35,522 nt of DNA from Synechococcales cyanobacterium T60_A2020_003 (GCA_015272205.1 JACYMB010000261.1:1-35522), one strand, 5' to 3'; shown: positions 25,401-34,683, numbered from the stretch's first letter. The notes: generated from the letters alone by a model not told the origin. Numbers and translations are program-made.

Positions 25401-28400
25401 ACCAAGTCATAACATTCTCGACTGACTAAAAATGTATTATGGCAAACATTAAGATGGCCTAGGAAAATTCCTTCATTGATACCACTATTGATGAACGTAG
25501 TACCTTTATGAGAGTAGTAGGTGTATACAACTGAGGAATTATGCTGCTTCGCAACCTCAATACAAGAACTCACAAACTCTAATGAGTACCAATCATCTGA
25601 GTTGAGAATGCTGATGTAATCACCATGGGCTAGTTCTAGCCCCTTATTCATGGCATTATAAATACCTTTGTCAGGTTCGGAAATGAAGTAATCAATTTTG
25701 TCACTGTATTTTCGAATAATGTCTAAAGTCTCTTGTTCGCTTCCACCATCAATAACAATATATTCAACATTCTGGTAGGTTTGGTTAAGAACAGAATTGA
25801 TGCAACGCTCAAACGTAGTGGAGTTGTTATAAACAACAGTAATAATTGAAACAAGAGGAAATTCTTCAGAACTAACCTTGTAGATACCAGACAAACGTAA
25901 CCCGCCTTCTGCTTGTCGTTTGCCTGTTAGGTCAGGATAAGTGTCATATTTCCCACATATGAATACATCTACAGATTGCTCACTCAGTCTTTTTTTTTTA
26001 ACCTCTTCTAATACAAGACCAAGCTCTCGATAAAGATCTGCATCTTCAGGATACAAGTTGATTGCTTCACGATATAGGTTAACCGCTGCTGTTAAATGCC
26101 CCTGCTGTTTGAGATCTCTCCCCTTGTCTAGATATTGATTACTGGTAAGGTGATCAGATTTAGCCCTATTCATTTGTGAAGTACTAGCATGATCATTTCT
26201 AGCAGAACTTTGGCTACCATTCGAAGATGCTACTTCCACCTGTGAAGACAAATACCCTCTTGCTACTTGAAATTGTTCTTTGACTGCAACATCTCTATTC
26301 ACAGTTTTCTGCTGATCATGTTTTCTAAACAGTGCAAACGGATAATCTACAACCTCCAACTTTGCACCCATCTGGGCACACCGCATCCAAAGGTCATGAT
26401 CCATCGCATAGTGCAAATCCTCATTAACATTCCCCCCAACCCGCTCCCAAATGCTACGGCTAAAAAAGACCTCAGGTTGATAAAAGAAGTATCCATCCGC
26501 CCAACGCCCCGATACATCCGCCAAGTTATCCACCGTGAAATCCGCCTGTCGTGCTAGGGGCTTACGAATCAACTGAACTTGGCGATTCTCATGTACCAAA
26601 CATATTCCCGCAATCACATCACACGGACGCTGAAGATAGGTCAGCGCCGCCATGTGGAGGGCTCCTGGCATCAAGCGATCGTCGCTATTCACCCAGAGGA
26701 GGAGTTCTCCGGTTGCCCGTTTGAATCCCTTGTTGATAGCATCGGATTGTCCCCGATCGGGTTCGATGATGAGATCGGTTAAGTAAGGACGGTAATGCGA
26801 CAAAATCGCCTTCGTGCCATCCGTAGAGCCACCGTCAACCACGATATATTCCAGGTTGGGATACTGTTGACGTGTGACCGATAGAATCGTTTCCTCGATA
26901 TAAAGCCCCTGGTTGAGTGAGGGCGTCACCACCGTAATGCGAGGCCAAGGGCGATCGATCGGCTTCATCCGCTCCAACCCCGAAATCCACGGTGCCCATT
27001 CCTGGGACCACAGTGGGCTATCTGGACTAAAAAAGGGGAGAGGCATCGTCTCTATACCGCCGACTTGGTCAACCTCTCGAAAATAGTCAAGGGCAGACGT
27101 AACATCGTACGCTTCTAAACTTTGCATTCCTTGAATAAACTTTAAGGCTCCGATGCGATCGTTTAACCACTGCAACGTAGGCTCAAGCTCAATGACGTTT
27201 CTATAGCCTTCAATTGCTCCGTTCCAGTTGCCTAAACGGATGCACGCTTCAGCCAAATTGTAATGAGACCAGTAGAAGTCTGGATTAAGGTCAATTGCCC
27301 GCTTATAGGCATCCACAGCTTCACTCCAACGCCCTAACTCGGACAACGCTACTCCCAGGTTGTGATGCGACCATGAGAAATCTGAACTGAGAGCTATAGC
27401 CCGCTCATAGGCATCGATCGCATCTTCATAACGCTTTTGTTTGGACAGAGCATCTCCTAAGCCATGCCAACAGTAGGAACTTTCAGGGGCCTGTTCAGTT
27501 GCCTGGCGATACCGCTCCTCTGCAACTGCAAACTGCTCTTGTTTGGAGAATACCCGCGCCAACGAAAATAGAGCTTGTGCAGAATCTGGGGCAAGCAGGA
27601 GCGATCGCTCGTAACATGAACGTGCAAGTTCTAGATTGTGTTGTTTTTCAAATATTTCTCCTAGTGAGATATGTTGTTCGGGGGTCGCTCGCTCTGACTC
27701 TAACGTTAACGCCCGATAGTAAGCATGGGAGGCTTCTTCGGTTCTCTCTAGTTTTCCTAGCACCTGCGCCAAATTCCAATGGAAGCTAGCTCGACTTTCA
27801 ATGGCGATCGCCTTTTCATAACACTGGATCGCCTGTTCCCACTGCTCTTGCCGCGCGTAGAGCGTTCCCAAATTCCCCCAGTCGATTGCTAGGGATCCAT
27901 CCAGGTCAACCACTCGCTCGTAGGCTGCAGTGGCGGTGATCCAGTCCTCATTCGCCTGAGCTAGGTTGCCGCGTTCGCGATAGTGAATCACGGCTTGGTC
28001 AGAGCAATCCTCTGCCGCCTTTTTCAACACCTCCACCACCTGGTACAGCGCATCAGGATCGGTATCGTCCGTGGTTTGGAGTATATCCATGAGCTTGGTC
28101 AATGGGGAGAGATCCGCTTGCGCCAAGGTCGAAGAGGTCGAAGCAGAACGAACCAGGGTACTGCCTCGACCCCGACGCAAGAGCACTTGGTAATGCTCTA
28201 CGGCTTCTTGCCACCGCTCCATGTTCCCGAGCAGATCGGCCAACTTTTGGCGTGCGCCCAACTGCGAGGGATCGTACTGCACCGCAAGCTGGTAGCACTC
28301 TACTGCCCGGTCGGTCTGTCCCCACAGCAAAAAGCGATCGCCAAAGGAGACCATCTCTTCAGCCGCTAGCTTTTCTGGCTCAAGCTTGAGCGCTTGATAC

Positions 28401-29848
28401 CAGCACTCCATCGCTGATTCGGTTTTCCCCAAGGCTTGCCATGCCCGCGCCAGGTTGCGGTAGGCTCCGGCAAAGTCGGGGTTAAGGGCGATCGCCTGCT
28501 TGAAATGCTGAACGGCGGTTGTCCACTCTTGTTGCTGAGCGTAGACCGTTCCCAAGTTGGTGTAGATTTCCGCCGAGTCGGGCTGGTAGTCCAAGGCTTT
28601 TTCGTAGGCAGCGATCGCACTCTCAAACTGCCCCAATTGCAGGAGAGCATTGCCCAAGATCCGGTATGTGTCGCTGTTGGGTTCCCGCTCTAAAATGTAC
28701 TGGCAGTAGGGAATCATCTCTTGCCAGTTTCGGTCATCAAGACACTCGTGAACCCGCACCTTAGCAAGTTCCATTTTTTCCGCGTCAGACAACTCTGGCT
28801 CTGCTTCAACAGGTTGGGTATTAAAAGGGAGAGATGGGGCGGTTGATGAATCCGTCTCTGCTGCGGACTGTCTCTCGGCATCCGTGTCTTGGGATTGCTT
28901 GTACCGGAGTGCCTCTGCCAAGTGCTCATAGGCTGCAATCAACGTGGGATCATTCCGAACCGCCATCCGAAAACAGTCGATTGCCCGATCGATCTGCTTC
29001 CAGAGTAGGAACTCTTTACCCAAATCTAGATAGTCACTTGCGTGACCCGCATCGGGATCGAGCATCATGGCTTGATACCAACAGTCGGCGGATTGGTGTA
29101 ATTGATCCAGGCGCTGCAACACGCGAGCAAGGTTACGATAGGCTCCGGCAAAATCCGGCTTGAGGGCGATCGCCCGTTCGTAGCACTCTACGGCGGCTTG
29201 CCACTGGTGCTGCTGCGCTTCAAGGCTCCCAATGTTCGCCCATACCTCTGCCCAATTGGGTTCTAAGGCGAGGGTTTGCTGATAAGCTTCAAAGGCATCG
29301 TCTAGCTGCCCTTGCCGCTGCAATGCCGTTCCTAACAGCTTATACGCTAAGGCCGAGGGGGTTTGCTGGACGACCTGCAATCTCAGGGCGATCGCCTCTG
29401 CCCACATTTGTTGGTCAATCAGAGATTGCAAAGACTCAATCGTGGCATTAGTGGCGTTTTCTGCGGACTCATTATCGTTATCTACTTCCTGGGCGCTGAT
29501 GTCTACGTCAGAATCATCATTCTCATCGATCGATGGCGGAGCGGTTGGACAGGATTCTGCATCGGGTTCCGAAACTAAAGAGAGGCTATCGTTATCTCCT
29601 ACCTCTACAGGTTCTGTAGCATCGTCCTCAGCGTGGATAGACTCTGGATGGACGGCGATCGCCTGCTCATAGGCTGTTGCAGATTGGTCAAGGTTTCCTA
29701 ACTCTTGGAGGACTTCCGCAAGGCGTTGATAAGCGCTAACACACTGCGGATCAATCTGAATCGCGGCTTGGTAGGCTTCAACAGCAGACTCTAAATCGCC
29801 CTGCTGTCGGAGATGGTCTCCGGCCTGTACCTGCTCAATCGCTGTCAT
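22412..29848 (-). CDS. Giant TPR protein with four glycosyltransferase domains (GT2-GT2-GT4-GT4)
   Basis: The predicted protein has 2478 residues. A TPR array fills about 1-905, interrupted by acidic linkers near 75-140 and 320-360. A GT2 domain lies at about 968-1200 (TVVTPSLNQGLYIEETILSV, VVDGGSTDG, acid motif WVNSDDR). A serine/asparagine-rich linker and one TPR follow, near 1205-1290. A second GT2 is at about 1330-1560 (SIITVVYNNSTTFE, ILNSDDW). A first GT4 is at about 1660-2030 (VGRLIDWKGH, SETFGVSVLEAIASGLPVIV). A second GT4 is at about 2037-2440 (GYVPSFSSAVKGYREV, ETFSNTTAEAIACGTPVVGF). No signal peptide or membrane helix is seen, so it is probably cytoplasmic. It would add several different sugars to one acceptor. 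ATG at 29848 has AGGAG at 5 bases. Composition changes near 26.3 kb, between the two GT2 domains. Confidence 0.93.
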   Translation of the reverse strand: MTAIEQVQAGDHLRQQGDLESAVEAYQAAIQIDPQCVSAYQRLAEVLQELGNLDQSATAYEQAIAVHPESIHAEDDATEPVEVGDNDSLSLVSEPDAESCPTAPPSIDENDDSDVDISAQEVDNDNESAENATNATIESLQSLIDQQMWAEAIALRLQVVQQTPSALAYKLLGTALQRQGQLDDAFEAYQQTLALEPNWAEVWANIGSLEAQQHQWQAAVECYERAIALKPDFAGAYRNLARVLQRLDQLHQSADCWYQAMMLDPDAGHASDYLDLGKEFLLWKQIDRAIDCFRMAVRNDPTLIAAYEHLAEALRYKQSQDTDAERQSAAETDSSTAPSLPFNTQPVEAEPELSDAEKMELAKVRVHECLDDRNWQEMIPYCQYILEREPNSDTYRILGNALLQLGQFESAIAAYEKALDYQPDSAEIYTNLGTVYAQQQEWTTAVQHFKQAIALNPDFAGAYRNLARAWQALGKTESAMECWYQALKLEPEKLAAEEMVSFGDRFLLWGQTDRAVECYQLAVQYDPSQLGARQKLADLLGNMERWQEAVEHYQVLLRRGRGSTLVRSASTSSTLAQADLSPLTKLMDILQTTDDTDPDALYQVVEVLKKAAEDCSDQAVIHYRERGNLAQANEDWITATAAYERVVDLDGSLAIDWGNLGTLYARQEQWEQAIQCYEKAIAIESRASFHWNLAQVLGKLERTEEASHAYYRALTLESERATPEQHISLGEIFEKQHNLELARSCYERSLLLAPDSAQALFSLARVFSKQEQFAVAEERYRQATEQAPESSYCWHGLGDALSKQKRYEDAIDAYERAIALSSDFSWSHHNLGVALSELGRWSEAVDAYKRAIDLNPDFYWSHYNLAEACIRLGNWNGAIEGYRNVIELEPTLQWLNDRIGALKFIQGMQSLEAYDVTSALDYFREVDQVGGIETMPLPFFSPDSPLWSQEWAPWISGLERMKPIDRPWPRITVVTPSLNQGLYIEETILSVTRQQYPNLEYIVVDGGSTDGTKAILSHYRPYLTDLIIEPDRGQSDAINKGFKRATGELLLWVNSDDRLMPGALHMAALTYLQRPCDVIAGICLVHENRQVQLIRKPLARQADFTVDNLADVSGRWADGYFFYQPEVFFSRSIWERVGGNVNEDLHYAMDHDLWMRCAQMGAKLEVVDYPFALFRKHDQQKTVNRDVAVKEQFQVARGYLSSQVEVASSNGSQSSARNDHASTSQMNRAKSDHLTSNQYLDKGRDLKQQGHLTAAVNLYREAINLYPEDADLYRELGLVLEEVKKKRLSEQSVDVFICGKYDTYPDLTGKRQAEGGLRLSGIYKVSSEEFPLVSIITVVYNNSTTFERCINSVLNQTYQNVEYIVIDGGSEQETLDIIRKYSDKIDYFISEPDKGIYNAMNKGLELAHGDYISILNSDDWYSLEFVSSCIEVAKQHNSSVVYTYYSHKGTTFINSGINEGIFLGHLNVCHNTFLVSRECYDLVGKYSEDYHIVSDALWIRKAFQQGVKFNLVPRELFTLSEGGLSSGDSPERRQLFISEVIKTYKDRFEFLEHLEAENIYLFRFNPGRSSGLVAIAQKYKDQTLFLKSLSKYVEHCFRCLPKFKLSHTESGKAFLDFIRLAEILNIPKSSIQINTKHGLFGALIEQFDTILSRTKNSGRGKLLHFVSVFSRPSEAFIYDLIQRLEKETVFDNFVLYEHRLLPDERPYSKGIYLPWQDFHVEIRNELYKYIFENMRPDVVVAHFALNEWKIFQRLKPLNISVPTISMTHGIDVFSMKENQEYRDYLLGDFSKRKNTSFTAVSHYLKQELLKHGVSDDKVSLVHNTVHERFFSNRKKSNYFKKGETLKILAVGRLIDWKGHIYLLQGLQFFKNNCYADVHLTIVYANGKDFYQETVSEIENLKLQSNVSLIPFVNFSEELDYFQKFDVFIQSSTYTQDSLRRSETFGVSVLEAIASGLPVIVTNAGGLPEVVGYESKHSRIVQHGDGLAIGQALKGMFEKGECFSDNIEYATERLSHFSSKKQVALLTKEIFKVCQNKLNATLFSSSTIQGAGYAAFRLHKGLQNTSINSTILTTVRNHESFPGVKVMPHPLQNGHSWRILQDPSISKPELTIFTINHPLITPEQLESLVKDADVINLHWTARFLSAENIAYLSNMNKPLVMTIRDMNPITGGCHFFHGCIEWQKNCENCPQLVDHFDNFPSKVLAAKRHYYNFENITIVTLSKHTAEIVKKAPFFNQCRIEIIPNSIEIDVFKPHNKVEARKKLGLPLDRKIIGYVPSFSSAVKGYREVIAAFDILKQEQAELNPFVMLVGDKTPANDQIKLDHKSLGYISDNEKLAVAYSAADVVVVPSLEETFSNTTAEAIACGTPVVGFQTGAIPDMVQDGITGYTFSVGDFKGLAKGIRLVLTGNDMSQNCRQYAEDNLNLMLQAKRYEQLFYEVYAHNLGFTKQTNNPIASFPETTPTIMNLLATKVLSIRVNP

Positions 29849-30073
29849 GCTCACTCCTAACGGGTATGGAATAGATGTTCTGTGTACCTTGAATATTCTG
29901 CCCCGATTTTTACATCGGTACAGTTTGGTTTAACTTTCTTAGCGGTTATGGATTGGGATGGATGAGGGCGATCGCCCCCGCTCGAGAAACGATCGACCTA
30001 AAATCCATTATTTCCAGGGGTAGGCAGCACGTACCCACCATGCAGAAAACAATGGCATGAACAGATTCGACGA

Positions 30074-33000
30074 TCAATCCCACTGAAACTCCATCTGCAA
30101 ATAGTCTTCTAAGCGGCGGGTGTGGGGTTCAAAGAAGTTAGCAAGCACGTGCCGCACATCCGACTCCTCGTCGGAGTAAGACCCGACGTTATATTTGCCG
30201 CTAGTCGATGTCGATGCAGCCGGAATATTGAGAAAATCATATACCTGTTGCATCGTTTCATCGGTATTCTTGAAGAAATTTTCACTTTTGAGAATGAGCA
30301 TTTGCTCCCTCGGAAATACAGAGAACCACCGCTTCAGCATGTAAACATACAAACCGCCAAAGACAGAGTTTTGGAAACCAGATCCCTGCTGCGTCATCAA
30401 CTGTTCCTCCGTAGCATGGGCTAAAGCTTCCATTTCTTCTGCGATCGCAACATCGAGCGATCGCGATTCAACCCCGTGCCGCCTGCGATGGTAATACGCC
30501 GAGATCGCTCGATCTACAGGATTTCGCAGGAGGGCAATCAGCTTGATGTTCGGAAACATGGAATGAATGTTCGTCTCGGTGCCAACGCTGTAAAAGTAGT
30601 TGGGACTGGCCTCTCCGGTGTAGAATCCTGGCTCATCGGTTAAGGAGGGAAACTGGGATAGATACCAGTCTTTGCCGAGATGGAACTGCCGATCAAAGAA
30701 ATCGACTTCTTTGCGCTGGGGTAGCAAAATCTGGGAATGGGTATTCAGATACTGGTACAGGGACGTCGTGCCACACTTGGTTGCACCAATGATGATGAAA
30801 TCTGGGGGATGAGTTTTGCGATCCGGCCATTGCACCTGTGCGAATTCGGGATACGTAGCCGTGATGGAGGCATAACAACCTGCTCGATAACTGTCGATCG
30901 CTTCCTCAATCTTCTGTTTACGCGTCAGCACGTCACCTAAATTCGACCACAAGATGGGATGAAATGATCGGTCTGACGCCTGAATCCGCCGATACAAGCT
31001 AATTAGACCTTGAAGATGATGCTCTTTCGCATACATGTATTGAAGTTCTACGTATGCCCTGCGCTGCATCGGATCCTGCTCAATCGCTTGCTGATAGCAA
31101 ACCATACAGGCATCACCATAGCCACGTTGACGTAATTCTCTGCCCAGCTCAAATAGCTCTATCTCGGCGTCTGCCCTAAGTCCGATGGCCTGCTTATACG
31201 AAGCGATCGCCTCCTCGATTCGCTTTACCCTAGTCAGCGCATTCCCTAAGGTGAGGCGAAATTGGGGATGCTCCGGCTTCAGGTGCACCGCTTTTTGCAG
31301 CGGCGCGATCGCATGCTCTGGTTGCCCCAGTCGCAAATACATCATGCCCAGAGAGTGATACGCCCACGGAAAATCAGGATTGAGATCAGTCGCGTGTTGA
31401 AACGCTGTGGCCGCGTCTGCCCACTGTTGGAGTTGCCTGAAACTATGTCCCAACTGATGATAAGTTAAACAGTCTGGTTTAAGGGCGATCGCCCGCTGAT
31501 AGTGGTGAATCGCTTGATCATAGTGCTCCATTCCTGCAAACGCACTACCGAGGCCATGATGAGCAGGAGCATAGTCGGCATCCAGATCGAGAGCCGCTTG
31601 ATAGGTTGCAATTGCATCTTGATAGCGTTCTGCCTTTAAGAAGGCGGTGCCTAGGTTGTAGTGTGCTTCTTTCAGCCCAGGATATTGTTCGATCACCGCT
31701 TGATAGGCCGCGATCGCCTCTTCAAAAGACTGTTGGGCAAGGTAAGCATTCCCGATCAAGAACTGGCTTTCAGCATCATTCCACTGGGGGTTAAGGGCGA
31801 TCGCCTGTTGACGATGGCGAATCTCAGCCTCTACATCCCCGATTCTGCTGTATACCTCCGCCAGCCCCCAATGCGCTTCTGCAAAACTATCGTTCTCGGC
31901 TAACGCGTTTTGATAGGCGGCGATCGCGTCATCCCAATGGCGTTGACTTGCATAAAGCTGCCCAAAACAGGCATAAACTTCGGCCAAATTAGGGTCAGGA
32001 TGTACCGCTAGCGTGTGCCACGTCATTGCCTCATCAAATAGCCCTTGAGCCTGAAGCATATGGCCCAGGGTGCGACTCGTCTGAAACGTATCGGCTTGAG
32101 TTTGAAATGCTTTTTCGCAGGAGGCGATCGCCTCTTTGAGATAAGGAAGCATAGACGACTCTTGAACTCGATGATCCGGAGTGATTTTTAGCCTAGCATC
32201 TCCATTCTGTTGCCAGCTTTTCAAATGGGTAAGAATTGTGTCTACCGTAGATGTCCCAATCCACAAATCTTCGGTCAGCGGGTTGGGAGACATCACCTGA
32301 CGAATAGGATGACAGCTCAGCACCTCCGCATAGGCAATCAGGTGATGTAGACCCAGTTGGCGACTGATATCCCAGTAGTAGGGACGGATGTAGTTCGGCG
32401 ACGTTAGTTCAATGACGACCGTCCCCGGACGGCAAAATACTAGATTCGTCAAACTGCTGCCGTGAGCCGCGATGATGACCTTGGCATGGTGGAACAACGT
32501 CGCCTGTTCAACGACCGATCGCTCAGCCAAGCCAACAGAGACAAACCCTTCTACCTCTAAGTGTTTAACCAGTTCAGCTTCGTTCAGTACTTTGCGATAG
32601 GTGGCATCCGCTCGACTGATATAAATTCGTTCAGGGTACGCCTCTTGGGTCGAAATATGGGGAAGAATGCGATCGCGCAATACGTTTAATGTCCAAGGCT
32701 GTGGCCATCCCAAATAGCCAGAGAATGAAGGCACAATCAGCTCATCAGCTTGAATATGGGGATGGCGATCGCTCTCGATAATTCGATCATCCGGCACACC
32801 AAAGAGTTTCAGCGTTTCGCGTTGAAACGATCGTTGCTGACTGTTCACCACAATTCCATCCAGGGTTGACAGGTTGATCCCCGCTTGCCGCAACAGTTCC
32901 AAGCGAGGCAGGATATCCACCATCCAATGAAAATAGACATGTCCTGACAGTCCTGACACTACCGCAACTCGTCCCTGTAGGCGTTCAACGGGATGTTGGT

Positions 33001-34324
33001 ACCTGGCGATCGCCCGCTCTGGTTGCACAGTCTGCTGAGAACAATTCGGCAACTGTCCTGGATATTCGCGCGATCGGGATGAAATCCAGGTGTTCTCTTG
33101 GTTATAGACAGCAATTACGTTGCAGATCTGCCATGGGTTTTTATAAGGGGCAATCCAACACTGTCCATCGGGTAAAGTCAGCACATCGAGCGGAAATAAT
33201 GTATTGGCTAGTCCACTGCCCCCCAGTTTATAAACACCAGACGCAATCTGCTTTGGCATATAGGAGTGCCAAATGTCCTGGAGGCAAGCTCGACAGTTAA
33301 GTCCACCACAACCGTTCAGGGTCTCAAGTGTTTCTACAGTGCTTTCAACGAGAGATGGCGAAGAAGAAACGGCAGTCGGTTGGGACTCTATCTCCCTATC
33401 TCTAGAGGATGTAGGAGTGGCTGTCTCCTCTACAGGGGCGTTCCACACTGTTGCGTAGTGTTGAACTAAGACTGCAGCGGTCAATCGTCCTTGATCGCTT
33501 AAGCATTGCGACAACTGATCATACGTTTCTTCTAAATAGGGATTCAACTGAAGCGCGTATGTATACACTTGTTCGGCATACTGTCGCTGCGATCGCCCTC
33601 CATCTCGCGTAAATAGATCTCCCCAGTACCGATACGCGTTTGCTAGATGGATTACTGATTTTGAATCTAAAGCCAATAACGCCTTCAAAAACAGAATGCT
33701 CTCTTTCCTGGCAAGACCTAGAAAGTCCTCAGGGTCTGGTGTAGAGTCTAAAACTTGATCTTGATATATACGGCAGTAAGCATCAATAAGATTGCGTTGT
33801 GGGAGCACGGCTTGTCGAAAGTAAGCCATCGCCCGCTGTGGCTCTTCTAATGAGAGCCATTCCATTCCGAGCTCAGAATAAATGAGCGTATGCGGTTGAC
33901 GCTTAAGAACCTCACAAAAACAAGCGATGGCACGGTGGTGGTATCGTTTTCGCTGCAAGAGCTTGCCCATATTATAATAGGCCAGGGCAAAGCTAGGATT
34001 TAGCGCAAGCGACTGCTCGAAGGCTATGAGCGCCTCTTCAAAACGATTCATATGGGCAAGCGATCGCCCCATGTTGTTATAGATGCTAGCTTGAGTCGGA
34101 TCATGCTTGAGAGCCATGCGATAGACATCTATGGCTTCTGCATGTTGATTTAAAAACTGAAGGGCGATCGCTAGATTTACATAGACGTCACCATCATCGG
34201 CGTGAAGGGCGATCGCCTTCTGGTAAGCATCTACCGCTTTTTGCCACTGCTCTTGCGCCAGAAACACGTCACCCAACCGACGGTATAACTCGTGCAGAGG
34301 TTCTGGGGAAGACTGTTGCTGCAA
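30074..34324 (-). CDS. TPR-GT61-TPR-sulfotransferase fusion protein
   Basis: The predicted protein has 1416 residues. TPRs cover about 8-175. A GT61 (DUF563-type) glycosyltransferase lies at about 340-670, with GHVYFHWMVDILPRLELL, ERIYISRADATYRKV and the characteristic AHGSSLTNLVFCRPGTVVIEL. A second TPR array runs about 720-1130. The C-terminal sulfotransferase (about 1170-1416) has the 5'-phosphosulfate loop IIIGATKCGTTSLYQYL and the 3'-phosphate motif LLRNPVDRAISAYYHRR, so PAPS is the expected donor. The start is TTG at 34324, with AGGAG 8 bases upstream; I see no better ATG. The protein combines sugar transfer and sulfation. It lies 226 bases upstream of the giant glycosyltransferase gene, on the same strand. 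Its composition is native, with many HIP1 sites. Confidence 0.92.
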   Translation of the reverse strand: MQQQSSPEPLHELYRRLGDVFLAQEQWQKAVDAYQKAIALHADDGDVYVNLAIALQFLNQHAEAIDVYRMALKHDPTQASIYNNMGRSLAHMNRFEEALIAFEQSLALNPSFALAYYNMGKLLQRKRYHHRAIACFCEVLKRQPHTLIYSELGMEWLSLEEPQRAMAYFRQAVLPQRNLIDAYCRIYQDQVLDSTPDPEDFLGLARKESILFLKALLALDSKSVIHLANAYRYWGDLFTRDGGRSQRQYAEQVYTYALQLNPYLEETYDQLSQCLSDQGRLTAAVLVQHYATVWNAPVEETATPTSSRDREIESQPTAVSSSPSLVESTVETLETLNGCGGLNCRACLQDIWHSYMPKQIASGVYKLGGSGLANTLFPLDVLTLPDGQCWIAPYKNPWQICNVIAVYNQENTWISSRSREYPGQLPNCSQQTVQPERAIARYQHPVERLQGRVAVVSGLSGHVYFHWMVDILPRLELLRQAGINLSTLDGIVVNSQQRSFQRETLKLFGVPDDRIIESDRHPHIQADELIVPSFSGYLGWPQPWTLNVLRDRILPHISTQEAYPERIYISRADATYRKVLNEAELVKHLEVEGFVSVGLAERSVVEQATLFHHAKVIIAAHGSSLTNLVFCRPGTVVIELTSPNYIRPYYWDISRQLGLHHLIAYAEVLSCHPIRQVMSPNPLTEDLWIGTSTVDTILTHLKSWQQNGDARLKITPDHRVQESSMLPYLKEAIASCEKAFQTQADTFQTSRTLGHMLQAQGLFDEAMTWHTLAVHPDPNLAEVYACFGQLYASQRHWDDAIAAYQNALAENDSFAEAHWGLAEVYSRIGDVEAEIRHRQQAIALNPQWNDAESQFLIGNAYLAQQSFEEAIAAYQAVIEQYPGLKEAHYNLGTAFLKAERYQDAIATYQAALDLDADYAPAHHGLGSAFAGMEHYDQAIHHYQRAIALKPDCLTYHQLGHSFRQLQQWADAATAFQHATDLNPDFPWAYHSLGMMYLRLGQPEHAIAPLQKAVHLKPEHPQFRLTLGNALTRVKRIEEAIASYKQAIGLRADAEIELFELGRELRQRGYGDACMVCYQQAIEQDPMQRRAYVELQYMYAKEHHLQGLISLYRRIQASDRSFHPILWSNLGDVLTRKQKIEEAIDSYRAGCYASITATYPEFAQVQWPDRKTHPPDFIIIGATKCGTTSLYQYLNTHSQILLPQRKEVDFFDRQFHLGKDWYLSQFPSLTDEPGFYTGEASPNYFYSVGTETNIHSMFPNIKLIALLRNPVDRAISAYYHRRRHGVESRSLDVAIAEEMEALAHATEEQLMTQQGSGFQNSVFGGLYVYMLKRWFSVFPREQMLILKSENFFKNTDETMQQVYDFLNIPAASTSTSGKYNVGSYSDEESDVRHVLANFFEPHTRRLEDYLQMEFQWD

Positions 34325-34515
34325 TCCTAAAACTCCTAAACCTTGATGGGGGAATCGGTGCTGGATACCTTGGGTGACTATGATTCTATCTTCTCAAAAA
34401 TAGGGCTGCCAAACCATTCTTACAGCCAACGACAACCTGCCAGACTACGCTGTTGTGAATCGTTTACATAGCCAGCATTACCAGCAGAAGCCAATAGCTC
34501 TGCCTAGAAGACATC

Positions 34516-34606
34516 AGGACTTACGCACTACGTGCGGCGTCCTGAGTCTTTTAGGCGATTTTGCGCGGGTTACACCCGCGCAAAATCGCCCAATTGCGTA
34601 AGTCCT
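34516..34606. mobile_element. 91-bp MITE-like element with long perfect hairpin
   Basis: The ends AGGACTTACGCA (34516-34527) and TGCGTAAGTCCT (34595-34606) are exact reverse complements. Inside, GGCGATTTTGCGCGGGT (34554-34570) pairs perfectly over 17 bases with 34574-34590 around a 3-base loop. A 6-base direct repeat, AGACAT, lies just outside (34509-34514 and 34607-34612), with one extra C on the left, so it may be a target duplication. No coding capacity is seen. It fills part of the gene-free stretch 34325-34683, which otherwise holds only the terminator. Confidence 0.75.
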
Positions 34607-34612
34607 AGACAT

Positions 34613-34644
34613 AAAAAAGCAGGAGATGGTTGGTCTCTCCTGCT
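34613..34644 (-). terminator. Rho-independent terminator of the RTX-type gene
   Basis: Read on the minus strand, AGCAGGAGA (34644-34636), a 9-base loop and TCTCCTGCT (34626-34618) form a perfect 9-bp stem, followed directly by a run of T (34618-34613). It lies 40 bases after the stop of the calcium-binding protein gene and should end its transcript before the TPR-GT61 gene. Confidence 0.9.
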
Positions 34645-34683
34645 TATTCAGAAGTGGCGAATAAAACGAAACCAAACGATCTG

